Positions 51,277-59,509 of a DNA stretch of 64,000 nucleotides are shown here, piece by piece. Numbering within the stretch: the stretch's first letter is position 1; every line of letters begins with the position of its first letter. Position numbers and translations under genes: made by a program. Source of the stretch: Streptomyces zaomyceticus (GTDB taxonomy: Bacteria > Actinomycetota > Actinomycetes > Streptomycetales > Streptomycetaceae); NCBI RefSeq assembly GCF_014656215.1, contig NZ_BNBZ01000002.1, forward strand, positions 434,001 through 498,000, given 5' to 3'. The notes below the pieces were generated by a model. It saw nothing but the letters and a program-made list of their open reading frames with translations. It did not search any database and was not told where the DNA came from.

Positions 51277-51597
51277 GCGGTCCGGGTGTCAGACGGCCGG
51301 GAACCGCCTGGTCGAGGCTCCTGGAGGAGACGACGGTGCCTGTCGTGCTCTGCGGAAGGGCTGTCGCGGTGAGCCGGGCCAGGCACCGCGGCCACCTCGC
51401 CGGCCGCCTGCCGGACCCGCCGGGTTTCCCGCTTCGCACCCTGTGCCAGGCGGTGCAGTACGACTGCCGTCCCGCCGAGCAGGACCGCGGAGGCGATGGC
51501 CGCGCCCAGGGCCCGCTGCAGACCCCGACGGGCCCGGGCCGTGAGGTAGCCGGCCGAGAGGCACGAGACCCAAAGAGCTCCGCTCCGTGGGTGCCCC
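51277..51597. other. Gene-free stretch with an orphan membrane-like frame
   Basis: About 320 bp. A minus-strand frame reads LGAAIASAVLLGGTAVVLHR after a basic segment, with protein-like composition, but has no ATG, GTG or TTG upstream of it in frame. It may be a decayed gene or a remnant of the HTH gene's former tail. Confidence 0.35.
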
Positions 51598-52080
51598 TCA
51601 GCCCGTGATGGGGACGGTGAGCAGGAGGTGGAGGACCAGGGACCAGCAGCCCCAGGCCGCGGCCGCGTTGCGCCACCTGCGGCGGCGGAGCCGCGACACC
51701 GGGTCGGGGCGGTGAGTCCCCACCGGCATGCCGGTGGGCAGGGCTCGGATCACGTGCTGTGGCAGGGCAGCAGCCCTGTGGGACGGGGGCCGGGTGGCCG
51801 GTTCGGCGGGGGCCCGGCCCGGGCGGGGAACGTCGGGGGCGGAGGCGGCGAGGCCGGTCAGGAAGGCGGCATAGGCCCGGCGACGGGCCCCGCGCGGCGA
51901 CGTGCGGCCCGACTCCCAGGCGCCCACCGTGGCGCTGGTGACCCCGAACGCCGCCGCGACCTGTGCACGGGACAGACCCCAGGCCTCGCGGAGCCCGAGG
52001 CGCGTCGCCGGTGTGGGCAACTCGGGGACGTGGCGAGGCCGACGGGCGGGCGGGTGCGGAGTGGCGACAGAGATGCTCAT
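51598..52080 (-). CDS. Small XRE-like HTH protein with C-terminal TM helix
   Basis: The protein is 160 aa. A helix-turn-helix spans about residues 27-70 (LREAWGLSRAQVAAAFGVTSATVGAWESG). A basic linker follows, then one hydrophobic helix at the end (WGCWSLVLHLLLTVPITG), suggesting membrane tethering. The start is uncertain: ATG 52095 or GTG 52098 are possible. Confidence 0.62.
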   Translation of the reverse strand: MSISVATPHPPARRPRHVPELPTPATRLGLREAWGLSRAQVAAAFGVTSATVGAWESGRTSPRGARRRAYAAFLTGLAASAPDVPRPGRAPAEPATRPPSHRAAALPQHVIRALPTGMPVGTHRPDPVSRLRRRRWRNAAAAWGCWSLVLHLLLTVPITG

Positions 52081-52167
52081 GCCCTGTATGACCATCACCT
52101 CGTGGGATCGTCATGTGACGGATCCGAATCTCACCCGGACGGCCGCTCCGGACGGTTCCGGCCCCGG

Positions 52168-52527
52168 TCAGACGATGCCGGTCACGATTGCCGTCACCGA
52201 CACCTGGCCGCCGCCGGTTCCGTCCTCTCCTTGGACGACCGGCCGCGTCGCCATCTCGACCGCGAGGCGCACGGCGCGCGTGACATCCGCTGCCCGGTGA
52301 CCGCGCCGGACCGTGAGCCTGAGTTCCACGTCCCATGAGCCGTCCGCCGAGTTCCGGAGGGCCCGCACGCCCTCCGGAGGGGACGCGTACCGCGAACCCG
52401 TGGCCGACGTGGCCGCCGCACGCAGCAGGCCGGTCAGGCCAGGCCGAAGGAAGGCGACTCCGTCGGTGGCACGGGCGGCTGCGGCAGCCGCCCGTTCGAG
52501 CTCGGACCGGACGATCCTCTCCGTCAT
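52168..52527 (-). CDS. Asp23-like protein
   Basis: The protein is 119 aa. The C-terminal half (SWDVELRLTVRRGHRAADVTRAVRLAVEMA) has the strand-helix pattern of Asp23/Gls24 alkaline-shock proteins. ATG overlaps the stop of the upstream gene (ATGA). Third gene of the ECF sigma operon. Confidence 0.6.
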   Translation of the reverse strand: MTERIVRSELERAAAAAARATDGVAFLRPGLTGLLRAAATSATGSRYASPPEGVRALRNSADGSWDVELRLTVRRGHRAADVTRAVRLAVEMATRPVVQGEDGTGGGQVSVTAIVTGIV

Positions 52528-53186
52528 CCCGCGCTCCCTTCCGGACCATGGCCGGTACCGGTGCCGTCCGTGCCCATGTCCTCGTGCAGCACGTCGACGA
52601 CGCGCACATCGATCTCCCTGACGTCCATGCCCAGCACCCGCTCGGCGACGGCGAACAGCGCACCGCGCACCGCTTCGGCGGCCGTGGGCAGCGCCTCCAA
52701 CGAGGCCGCCACCTCCACGTGCACCCGCAGCGGGCCACGTCCTTGGCCGACCTCGGCCGCGCCGACGTCCAGCGGCCGGACACGGCAACTGCCCGCGCGG
52801 ATGCCCGGCAGGCCGTCGGCCGCGGCCCGCAGCTCTCGCGCGGCCGCCGATTCGAAGATCCAGCCCGTGTCGTCTGGCCTCGTGCCCAGCGGCAGGGTGC
52901 GCCCCGGTCGTAGCTCCAGCCGTACGACATCCATGACCCGCGCGGTCAGGGCATCGGTGCCGCCGGGCGGATCGAGTTCGCGGGCCGCCGTCACCAACGC
53001 GTCGAGCGTGCGCAGATCCGCAAGCGCCGCCGAGCAATGGGGGCAGCTGCCACGGTGCGCGGCCTCCGCCGCCGGGCTCCGCCCGCGCTCGACGGTACCC
53101 TCCCACACGGCTTCCAGGGATCGGCCACAGGGCAGCGGGCCGTCGTCCGCGCCGTCGACGGGCTGCCGGTCCGCGTTCAACGCCAT
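52524..53186 (-). CDS. Zinc-finger anti-sigma-like / Asp23 fusion protein
   Basis: The protein is 220 aa. Residues 40-60 contain H44-x3-C48-x2-C51 (AHRGSCPHCSAALADL), with C20 upstream: the ZAS motif of anti-sigma factors. About 85-205 is an Asp23-like domain (LRVHVEVAASLEALPTAAEAV; MDVREIDVRVVDVLHED). The start overlaps the sigma-factor stop, so the two are coupled. No TM helix. It probably binds the ECF sigma factor encoded just upstream; the Asp23 part would link it to the envelope Asp23 set. Confidence 0.72.
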   Translation of the reverse strand: MALNADRQPVDGADDGPLPCGRSLEAVWEGTVERGRSPAAEAAHRGSCPHCSAALADLRTLDALVTAARELDPPGGTDALTARVMDVVRLELRPGRTLPLGTRPDDTGWIFESAAARELRAAADGLPGIRAGSCRVRPLDVGAAEVGQGRGPLRVHVEVAASLEALPTAAEAVRGALFAVAERVLGMDVREIDVRVVDVLHEDMGTDGTGTGHGPEGSAG

Positions 53187-53764
53187 TCGCTCATCGCCTC
53201 CGTCAAAAAGCGCCGGGCCCGAAAGATCCTTCCGCGTACCGCCGCGGGGCCGATTCCGACGGCCTCCGCGATCTCCTCGTACGACAGCAGGTGCAACTCC
53301 CGAAGCACCCAGCATGCTCGCTGCTCGGGCGAGAGCTCGGCCAGGGCCGCGGTCAGGTCCGCGAGCGCCGCGTTGGACTCGGCCGCGCGGGCGGGCGACC
53401 CCTCCTGCAGGGGAGCCGCGGGCTCGGGGAGGGCGTCGAGGTCCGTCATGGGACGACGGGAGCGGAGCCGGTTCAAGCAGCGGTTGGTGACGATCCTGTA
53501 CATCCAGGTGAGGAACGCCGCGTCGCCGCGGAACTCCGGGAGCCGACGCCAGGCACTCACGAAGGCGTCCTGCACCGCGTCCTCCGCCTCCGCCGGGTCA
53601 CCCAGTATGCGGTTCGCGAGCCCCAGCAGGGTCGGCGCGTGCCGGCGGACCAGCGCCGCGAAGGCCTCCTCGTCGCCCTCACGGGCCCGTGCCGACAGCA
53701 GGGCGTCGTCCAGCTCCGCCCTGGTCCCACTGAGCCCGGGGGCTCGGCTGTCAAGCCCTGGCAC
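53177..53764 (-). CDS. ECF RNA polymerase sigma factor
   Basis: The protein is 195 aa. Region 2 is LLGLANRILGDPAEAEDAVQDAFVSAWRRL and MYRIVTNRCLNRLRSRR; region 4 is LSPEQRACWVLRELHLLSYEEIAEAVGIGPAAVRGRIFRAR. AAGGAG 7 nt before GTG 53764. The next gene encodes a ZAS-type protein that overlaps its end. A divergent Asp23 operon starts 258 bp away. Confidence 0.92.
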   Translation of the reverse strand: MPGLDSRAPGLSGTRAELDDALLSARAREGDEEAFAALVRRHAPTLLGLANRILGDPAEAEDAVQDAFVSAWRRLPEFRGDAAFLTWMYRIVTNRCLNRLRSRRPMTDLDALPEPAAPLQEGSPARAAESNAALADLTAALAELSPEQRACWVLRELHLLSYEEIAEAVGIGPAAVRGRIFRARRFLTEAMSEWR

Positions 53765-54021
53765 TCGCTGCTCCTTCCATGCGGGGCTCCGCGACCCCCG
53801 CGCCGCGTGCCCGTCGCCCTCGCGACGGGTGCGGAATTCCACCCACCGAGCGTTGGACACCGTGGCAGTCCGAACGTCACGCGATCGCTGTGCCGAGGGA
53901 GCCCCCCTCCACCATTCCGGGTGTCTCGCCGACGACTTCGGGAGGAGGCCGTGACGAATTCCCGCTGCCCGTGTCCAACGAAGTGAGCCTGCACTTGTGT
54001 CGAGTACGAAGGGGAATTTCC

Positions 54022-54528
54022 ATGGCACAGACGACTGTGGTCGGCGAAACGAGCACCAAGGCACCTATGGAGACGAGGAGGAACCGCGAGAACTCCACGA
54101 CGCTCACCGCGGGTGGCAGCGGCATCACCGAGCCCGCGGGCAGTCGGGGCAGGACGTCCATCGCGGATCTGGTGGTGGTGAAGGTCGCCGGCATGGCGGC
54201 CCGGGAGATCCCGGGCGTGTACGACATGGGCGGGGGACTGGCGCGGACGATCGGGGCGGTCCGCGACCGTGTTCCGGGAGGGCGCCCGAACGTCGGCCGG
54301 GGCGTGAAGGTAGAGGTGGGAGAGCGTCAGACGGCCATCGACATCGACCTGGTCGTCGAGTACGGGGTTCCGATCACCGATGTCGCCCGTGACGTGAGGG
54401 AGAACATCATCGAGGCGGTGGAACGGACCACCGGGCTGGAAGTCGTCGAAGTCAACGTCGTGGTGAACGACGTGCACCTGCCCGACGAGGCGCCGGAACA
54501 CCAGGCGGGCGAAGCCCGCGTCGGGTGA
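54022..54528 (+). CDS. Asp23/Gls24 family protein
   Basis: The protein is 168 aa. After a polar tail of about 40 residues comes the Asp23 domain (IADLVVVKVAGMAAREIPGVYDMG; TAIDIDLVVEYGVPITDVARDVRENIIEAVERTTG; VVEVNVVVNDV). AAGGGGA precedes ATG 54022. By analogy with firmicutes, Asp23 coats the inner membrane face through AmaP. First gene of a four-gene operon. Confidence 0.92.
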   Translation: MAQTTVVGETSTKAPMETRRNRENSTTLTAGGSGITEPAGSRGRTSIADLVVVKVAGMAAREIPGVYDMGGGLARTIGAVRDRVPGGRPNVGRGVKVEVGERQTAIDIDLVVEYGVPITDVARDVRENIIEAVERTTGLEVVEVNVVVNDVHLPDEAPEHQAGEARVG

Positions 54529-54603
54529 CGGTCGACGAGAAGCATCCCCCGCGCGGGGACGTGGCCGAGTTTCCGAGCGGGTTGCCCCCGAGTGAGGCGT
54601 GTG

Positions 54604-54789
54604 ATGAGCAGATCGCTGGCAGGAACGGCAGTCGGCATGGCGTTGGGGTTCGCCGCGTGGTTCGGCGGGTTCGCCGCCTTCCTCCTCGTCGCGGCGCTGG
54701 GCGCGCTCGGCGGCGTGGTGGGTCACCTGTGGGACGAGAGAACAGACCCGAGGGACCTCGTCGCGCGCTGGACCAGGGAGCGGCGATGA
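54604..54789 (+). CDS. Small DUF2273-like membrane protein
   Basis: The protein is 61 aa with two short hydrophobic segments (AGTAVGMALGFAAWFGGFAAFLLVAALGALGGVVGHL) and a charged tail. Length, shape and place in an Asp23 operon match DUF2273 proteins. GAGG 6 nt before ATG 54604. The stop overlaps the next start (ATGA). Confidence 0.72.
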   Translation: MSRSLAGTAVGMALGFAAWFGGFAAFLLVAALGALGGVVGHLWDERTDPRDLVARWTRERR

Positions 54790-55769
54790 CCATTCCGAGG
54801 CAGACCTCCGCGACGCCACGTGCCGAGAGGGGAACCGTCACCGTCGCCGACCGGACGGTCCGCCGCATCGTCCGCCAGGCAGCCACCGAGGCCCTGGGCG
54901 GTGCCGGGACGGCGCGAGAGGTATCCGTCGCCCGACGGGGAGTGCGCGAAGCCCGGGTCCGCGTCGCGCTCGAACTCGCCTACCCCACCGACCTCGCGGA
55001 CCGGAGCGAACGGGTCCGGCGCCATGTGATGCACCGGGCAACGGCGTTGTCGGGCCTGGACATCTCCCGGGCCGACATCGCGATCGCGAGCCTTTACGCG
55101 GCGTCCCCCGGGACAGTCTCGGACACCCTCGGCTCACGCGATGCCTCCGGTGGCCACGGGCCTCCCACCGGCTCGGGAGAGGCGGTGACGGACGAGGAAG
55201 TGCCCACCGACGGAACCACGGTTGCCCGTGGGCGGAGGCCGTGGTCCGGACGACCCCTGTCCGCTGCCGCGACGGCCCTCGTCGTGGCAACGGCGGCCGG
55301 CGCGCTCCTGGTCCGGGTCGCGCCCGGCGGGCTCACCTCGTCCTCCGTGCTGCGGAGCGTGCCCCTCACCGACGTGCGATGGATCGGGGCGGGAGCGGCG
55401 TTCGCGGTGCTCGGGGTGGTTCTGGTCGTACTTGCCCTCATGCCCGGAATGCGCCGGTGGCTGCCGCTGGTCCGGCCGGACAGGGACACCTGGGCCGCCA
55501 TCGACCGCTCGTCCGTCGGCCTGCTGCTGCGGGACGCCGCCATCAGCGTCGACGGTGTGAGCAGGGTCAAGGTGCGGTCCGGGCGCCGACGCTTCCGGGT
55601 GCGCGTCTTCGTCGCCTACGGATCGACGGACGGTGCCAGGCAGGCTGCGGAGTGGAGCGCGTCCGCCGCACTGGGTGGGATCGGACTTGGACGCGCCGGC
55701 CGACTGTCCGTCACATCCGTTCCTGACAAGCAGTGGAGACCGCCGACGGGTGAGGAGGCCGCGCCGTGA
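54786..55769 (+). CDS. Asp23-like protein with two TM helices (DUF6286-type)
   Basis: The protein is 327 aa. An N-terminal Asp23-like domain (residues 15-120) and a low-complexity linker precede two TM helices (about 160-185 and 205-225) and a C-terminal DUF6286-like domain with an Asp23-like fold (VGLLLRDAAISVDGVSRVKVRSGRRRFRVRVFVAYG). Start and stop overlap both neighbours. Confidence 0.75.
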   Translation: MTIPRQTSATPRAERGTVTVADRTVRRIVRQAATEALGGAGTAREVSVARRGVREARVRVALELAYPTDLADRSERVRRHVMHRATALSGLDISRADIAIASLYAASPGTVSDTLGSRDASGGHGPPTGSGEAVTDEEVPTDGTTVARGRRPWSGRPLSAAATALVVATAAGALLVRVAPGGLTSSSVLRSVPLTDVRWIGAGAAFAVLGVVLVVLALMPGMRRWLPLVRPDRDTWAAIDRSSVGLLLRDAAISVDGVSRVKVRSGRRRFRVRVFVAYGSTDGARQAAEWSASAALGGIGLGRAGRLSVTSVPDKQWRPPTGEEAAP

Positions 55770-56317
55770 CAGCCGCACGATCGAAGGTGAACCGCTGCAT
55801 CTTGGCCCTGGTGGGCGGTGCGGCCGTTCTGGCAGGGGGATGGACCGCCCTGACCGGTCTTGCCCGGCGCGGCACCGTGTCCTGGGCGCCGCCCGGTCAC
55901 CCCGGGGAATGGCTGAGGCAGCACGAACCGTCGACGGCCGTCACCATGGGCCTGCTGGCGGCGGTGACGGCGGCGGCGCTGTGGTGGTGCCTGGCCCAAC
56001 TACGTACCACCGGACCGTCCACCCTTGGCCTGCCTGGCGCGGGAACACGGGTCAGCCGGCGGAGCCTGGCCCGCGCCATCGCCGCCGACCTTGCCACGGT
56101 GCCGGGCGTCGACACGGCCCGGGTCGTCCTCCGGGGCACCACGGCGGACCTCCGGGCCACGGTCGGACTCAGGCTGGCGACGCACGCGGAGCCGGCCGAA
56201 GTCATCCGCCTGGTCACCCAAGGCCCTCTGTGCCGTGCCCGCACGGCGACAGGCGTCCGCCTCGGCACAGATCTCCGTCTGACCACGCCCTCCCACCGTG
56301 CGCGTCGCGCGCGGTGA
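55766..56317 (+). CDS. AmaP-like membrane anchor
   Basis: The protein is 183 aa. Two TM helices (about 10-30 and 58-80) are followed by a soluble domain (LARAIAADLATVPGVDTARVVLRGTTADLRATVGLRLATHAEPAEVIRLV) like the alkaline-shock membrane anchor AmaP. GTG 55766 overlaps the previous stop. It probably anchors the Asp23 proteins of this operon. Confidence 0.72.
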   Translation: MTAARSKVNRCILALVGGAAVLAGGWTALTGLARRGTVSWAPPGHPGEWLRQHEPSTAVTMGLLAAVTAAALWWCLAQLRTTGPSTLGLPGAGTRVSRRSLARAIAADLATVPGVDTARVVLRGTTADLRATVGLRLATHAEPAEVIRLVTQGPLCRARTATGVRLGTDLRLTTPSHRARRAR

Positions 56318-56403
56318 ACCGAGGGCGACACAGCCGCCCCTCGGCCGAGCCCGGCATCCGGGCCGGCCGAAGGGAACACCAGGCGGTGCCGGTCATGCCG
56401 GGC

Positions 56404-57019
56404 TCACAGGGCGTACCAGTCGGCGGGGGTGGGCGGCGTCGCTGACGTGCCTTCGCGGGTGGGGCGTACGGCGAGGATCTGGTCGACGCCCATGCGGCGT
56501 TCGGAGAAGGCGAGCGAGGCACCTGCCAGGTACAGGCGCCACACCCGGGCGATGGTGCGCCCGACCTGGTCCTCGATATGGCTCCAGCGCCGTTCGAGGT
56601 GGGAACGCCAGGCGTCGATGGTGGCCGTGTAGTGCTCGCGGAGCGATTCGACGGAGCGGGACTCCAAGCCCGCGGCCTCCAGCAGGTCCACGGTGCGGCC
56701 GACGGGGCGCATGTGCATGTCGGGGGCGATGTACGTCTCGATGAACGCGCCACCGCCGGGTGCGTGGGTGCCGCGGGACATCTGCTGGATCAGGAGCCTG
56801 CCTTCGGGGCGGAGCGCGTCGTGCAGTTTGGCGGCGAAGGCGGGGGTACTCGGCGTCGCCGACGTGTTCGCCCATCTCGACGGCGGAGGCCGCGTCGTAG
56901 CCGCCTCCGTCGATGTCCCGCCAGTGCCGCAGCTGGACGTCCACGAGGTCGGTCACTCCCTCGGCCAGGGTGTACGCGGGGTCGTCGGGCCGGGTCCAGT
57001 ACGCGCAGGAGTACGCCAT
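56404..57019 (-). pseudogene. Decayed cyclopropane-fatty-acyl-phospholipid synthase gene
   Basis: On the minus strand, MAYSCAYWTRPDD (from 57019) is typical of the CFA synthase catalytic region. It runs directly into VDVQLRHWRDIDGGGYDAASAVEMGEHVG; the segment of about 55 residues with the SAM-binding GCGWG motif that normally lies between is missing. At the run of five C (plus-strand G 56842-56846) the frame shifts, and the family sequence continues in another frame (FAAKLHDALRPEGRLLIQQ, then FIETYIAPD, RRWSHIEDQ, ending at 56404). Deletion plus frameshift make it non-functional. It sits just after rskA. Confidence 0.8.
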
Positions 57020-57280
57020 CGACTCGTCCCGGAGGAGGGATCGGGGGTTCCCCTCGGGAGGAGGAGCCGACAGGCATCCAGGTTGCGGAGCGGAACCCCG
57101 TTCCCGATCGACGCGCGGTCCGGCTGCTGCCTTCCCCCGTACTTCGCCGCGGGCGGCTCGCCGGATGGGGACCTTCGTCGCGGGTGCCGCAGAGCGACGA
57201 TATGGAGGTGGTCCAAGCCGGCCGAGCACGAGCAGGGCTGCGCGGCGCGCACGGGGCACCCGGCCGGTGCGGGTGCCCGG

Positions 57281-58030
57281 TCAGGCGGGAAGGGTCATCA
57301 AAAGGAGCGGGTCTGTGGTGGGTCGGGGGGATCCTCCGGTGGGTTCGAGAGTGAGGCCGACCGCGCCCGCGTCCGCAGGGTTGCCCGTGAGGATCACGGT
57401 GCCGTCGCGGTCGATGAGGCCGGCCGGGCGCATGGTGCCGCCGTGGTCGAGCCACAGCTGGTAGGTCTTCCCGGCACCGGGTGCGGGCAGGCCGGCGGCG
57501 GTGAAGACCGCCATGTCCTGCTGGTCGGAGGAGACGACGGTGGTCAGCGCTCCGTTGGCCGCCTTGCCGTGGACGGTGCGCGCGTCCGGGGCCGCCAGCA
57601 CGGCACTGACCGCGTCGAGCTGCTGCCGGGCCTGGCGGGCCTCCCGTTGGAGGTCCTGTCCGTTCTGCGTCTGCCACACCGCCATGCTGCCCAGTGCGAC
57701 CGCGGCCACGCCGGCGGCCAGCGCCAGAGGTACCGCACGTCGGCGCAGGATGCCACCGAGTACGGGCGCCTGGCTGGGTGCCGGGATGCGCGGGGGCAAC
57801 TGGCGTACTCCGTCGATGGCGGCCATGACCTGTGCCTTGGCTGCCGCCGGGGGTGTCCGGGAGACGGCCGCAGCGAGGCGCGCTGTGGTGGCCTGGAACT
57901 CGGCCGCTTCCTGCCGACAGGCCTCGCACGATCCGAGGTGGGCGTCGAAGTCCCGCCGCTCGGCGTCGTCGAGTGCGCCGAGGGCGTAGGCGGCGGCGAG
58001 GGTGTGGGCGTCGGTGGCGTGGTGTTTCAT
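57281..58030 (-). CDS. rskA: RskA-type anti-sigma factor
   Basis: The protein is 249 aa. An N-terminal ZAS domain has H31-x3-C35-x2-C38 (FDAHLGSCEACRQE). One TM helix lies at about 97-118. The extracytoplasmic C-terminal RskA domain is intact (MAVFTAAGLPAPGAGKTYQLWLDHGGTMRPAGLI). Its ATG overlaps the sigma-factor stop. RskA holds SigK at the membrane and is cleaved in response to redox signals in mycobacteria. Confidence 0.9.
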   Translation of the reverse strand: MKHHATDAHTLAAAYALGALDDAERRDFDAHLGSCEACRQEAAEFQATTARLAAAVSRTPPAAAKAQVMAAIDGVRQLPPRIPAPSQAPVLGGILRRRAVPLALAAGVAAVALGSMAVWQTQNGQDLQREARQARQQLDAVSAVLAAPDARTVHGKAANGALTTVVSSDQQDMAVFTAAGLPAPGAGKTYQLWLDHGGTMRPAGLIDRDGTVILTGNPADAGAVGLTLEPTGGSPRPTTDPLLLMTLPA

Positions 58031-58692
58031 GTGGTCACCCCCATGCAGTCGCGGAGCCGGATGAGCCCGTCGCGCATGCGTGTCTTGATGGTGGGAAGCG
58101 GTGTGCGCAGGGATTCGCCGACTTCACGGTAGGTCAGCCCCTGGTAGTAGGCCAGAGTCACGGCCTGGCGCTGGAGGTCGGTCAGGCCGCGCAGACAGCG
58201 GCGTACCTGCTCGGACTCCAGGCGGGTCTCGACCTGTTCGGCGACCTCGTCGAAGGCGGTGGTGTGCTCGCGGGCGGCCTGCGCGTGTTCGCGGTCGGTG
58301 GTGGCCTGGGCGGAGCGGACCCGGTCCACGGCCCGGCGGTGGGCGACGGTCGCGGCCCACGCGGTGACGGAGCCGGCCTCGGGGCGGTATCGGGCGGCCT
58401 GGCGCCACAATTCGATCATGACCTCCTGGGCGACCTCCTCGGACTGCGCACGGTCGCGTACGACTTTGAGCACGATGCCGAAGACCAGGGGTGCGAGGGC
58501 GTCGTAGAGGGTGGAGAACGCCTGCTTGTCGCCGTGGGCGACCCGCTGCATGACGTCGGTGATGTCGTTGCGGTCGGTGCCGGCGGGGCGGCCGACGCTG
58601 AAGGGGATCGGTTGGTTCACTTGCGCCGCTCCGGCCGTGGGCAGAAGGCGAAGGGGCGGCCTGGGACGGCCGTCGGGGGGCGGGGCGTCCAT
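58027..58692 (-). CDS. sigK: SigK-type ECF sigma factor
   Basis: The protein is 221 aa. Region 2: AFSTLYDALAPLVFGIVLKVVRDRAQSEEVAQEVMIELWRQA; region 4: LTDLQRQAVTLAYYQGLTYREVGESLRTPLPTIKTRMRDGLIRLRD. This is the SigK/SigL branch of ECF factors with an RskA partner. AAGGAG supports ATG 58692. Upstream, CCATCC-N15-CCGAAGA (58810-58783) resembles the mycobacterial SigK consensus CCATCC-N16/17-CCGAATC, so autoregulation is possible. Confidence 0.88.
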   Translation of the reverse strand: MDAPPPDGRPRPPLRLLPTAGAAQVNQPIPFSVGRPAGTDRNDITDVMQRVAHGDKQAFSTLYDALAPLVFGIVLKVVRDRAQSEEVAQEVMIELWRQAARYRPEAGSVTAWAATVAHRRAVDRVRSAQATTDREHAQAAREHTTAFDEVAEQVETRLESEQVRRCLRGLTDLQRQAVTLAYYQGLTYREVGESLRTPLPTIKTRMRDGLIRLRDCMGVTT

Positions 58693-58782
58693 CGCATGCC
58701 GCTCCTTGTTTCGTCGCTCGTACGGGATCGGACCATCCTCGGAGACGGTCCGGTGTAGGGAACCTGTTCGTGTGTCGCGTGT

Positions 58783-58810
58783 TCTTCGGAGCGGACGGGG
58801 CTGCGGATGG
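58783..58810 (-). promoter_or_regulatory. Weak SigK-like promoter of sigK
   Basis: CCATCC (58810-58805), 15-bp spacer, CCGAAGA (58789-58783) on the minus strand. Two positions and the spacing differ from the mycobacterial consensus. Confidence 0.3.
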
Positions 58811-58844
58811 GAGGGCTCTTCGTCACCTGTACCACCAGTGGTTG

Positions 58845-58857
58845 ACCCCTTCGAGGG
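58845..58857 (+). promoter_or_regulatory. ACCCCTTCGARGG box before the chaplin gene
   Basis: ACCCCTTCGAGGG, about 137 bp upstream of the chaplin start. The same box (ACCCCTTCGAAGG) occurs at 59457-59469, 41 bp before the oxidoreductase gene, and a one-mismatch copy at 61144-61156 just before the fasciclin gene. Confidence 0.4.
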
Positions 58858-58993
58858 AAACGGCGGAACGGTGCCAAACCGGTGGGCGACCAGTCGCGAA
58901 GACGACATGCGAGGGGCCCCTCACCGGGAGACTCCTCGTCGGCCGCGCGGGCCCTCCGCGCGGCCGGCCATCCTCACAGGAGGTAGTGAAGAC

Positions 58994-59233
58994 ATGGTTC
59001 GTGTACGACGAGGTCTGGCTGTGGCACTGGCGGCCGGCGCGGTTGTGGTGGCGGGTGCGGCGGTCGCCTCCGCCGACGCCGGCGCTCAGGGCGTGGCCGC
59101 GTACTCGCCGGGCGTCGGCTCCGGCAACCTCATCCAGGTGCCCATCCACATCCCGGTCAACGCCTGCGGCAACACCGTCAGCGTCATCGGGCTGCTGAAC
59201 CCGTCCTTCGGCAACACCTGCGTCAACGCCTGA
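58994..59233 (+). CDS. Short chaplin
   Basis: The protein is 79 aa. A 28-residue Sec signal ends at ASADAGAQ. The mature part is one chaplin domain (SPGVGSGNLIQVPIHIPVN, then CGNTVSVIGLLNPSFGNTC) with the two conserved cysteines and no sortase signal. Short chaplins assemble into amyloid-like surface films that coat aerial hyphae and spores. AGGAGG 10 nt before ATG 58994. It is divergent from sigK and followed by a terminator at 59350. Confidence 0.95.
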   Translation: MVRVRRGLAVALAAGAVVVAGAAVASADAGAQGVAAYSPGVGSGNLIQVPIHIPVNACGNTVSVIGLLNPSFGNTCVNA

Positions 59234-59349
59234 CCGTCCGCCGCGGGAAGATCCCCGGTCCGCCGCCGAGAAGTCGGGGTGGCGGGGGCCGGTGACCCGA
59301 CGGCCCTGCGGGACGCGTTGACCGTGTCATCGATCCGGCCGGCCGGGTC

Positions 59350-59383
59350 TGCTGCGGGTGGCTGTCGGCAGCCACCCGCAGCA
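59350..59383 (+). terminator. Terminator after the chaplin gene
   Basis: A 15-bp perfect stem (TGCTGCGGGTGGCTG with its complement) and TCGG loop, 117 bp after the chaplin stop. The downstream oxidoreductase gene therefore needs its own promoter. Confidence 0.75.
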
Positions 59384-59456
59384 CCCACGACCTCGGGGCG
59401 GGGGTGCCGGCCGCCTCCGTGGCTCCACCGTGACGGCGACACGGGCGAACAGTTCA

Positions 59457-59469
59457 ACCCCTTCGAAGG
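59457..59469 (+). promoter_or_regulatory. ACCCCTTCGARGG box before the oxidoreductase gene
   Basis: ACCCCTTCGAAGG, containing the perfect palindrome CCTTCGAAGG, between the chaplin terminator and the GTG at 59510. Confidence 0.4.
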
Positions 59470-59509
59470 TCGGACCAATCCGCAGGGTGAGGGCCACCGA
59501 ATAGCGGGT

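Noticed and set aside
51289..51573. 94-codon minus-strand ORF before the HTH gene
   Set aside because: Product is Gly/Pro/Arg-rich and shadow-like; another minus frame over the same bases looks more protein-like but has no start codon.
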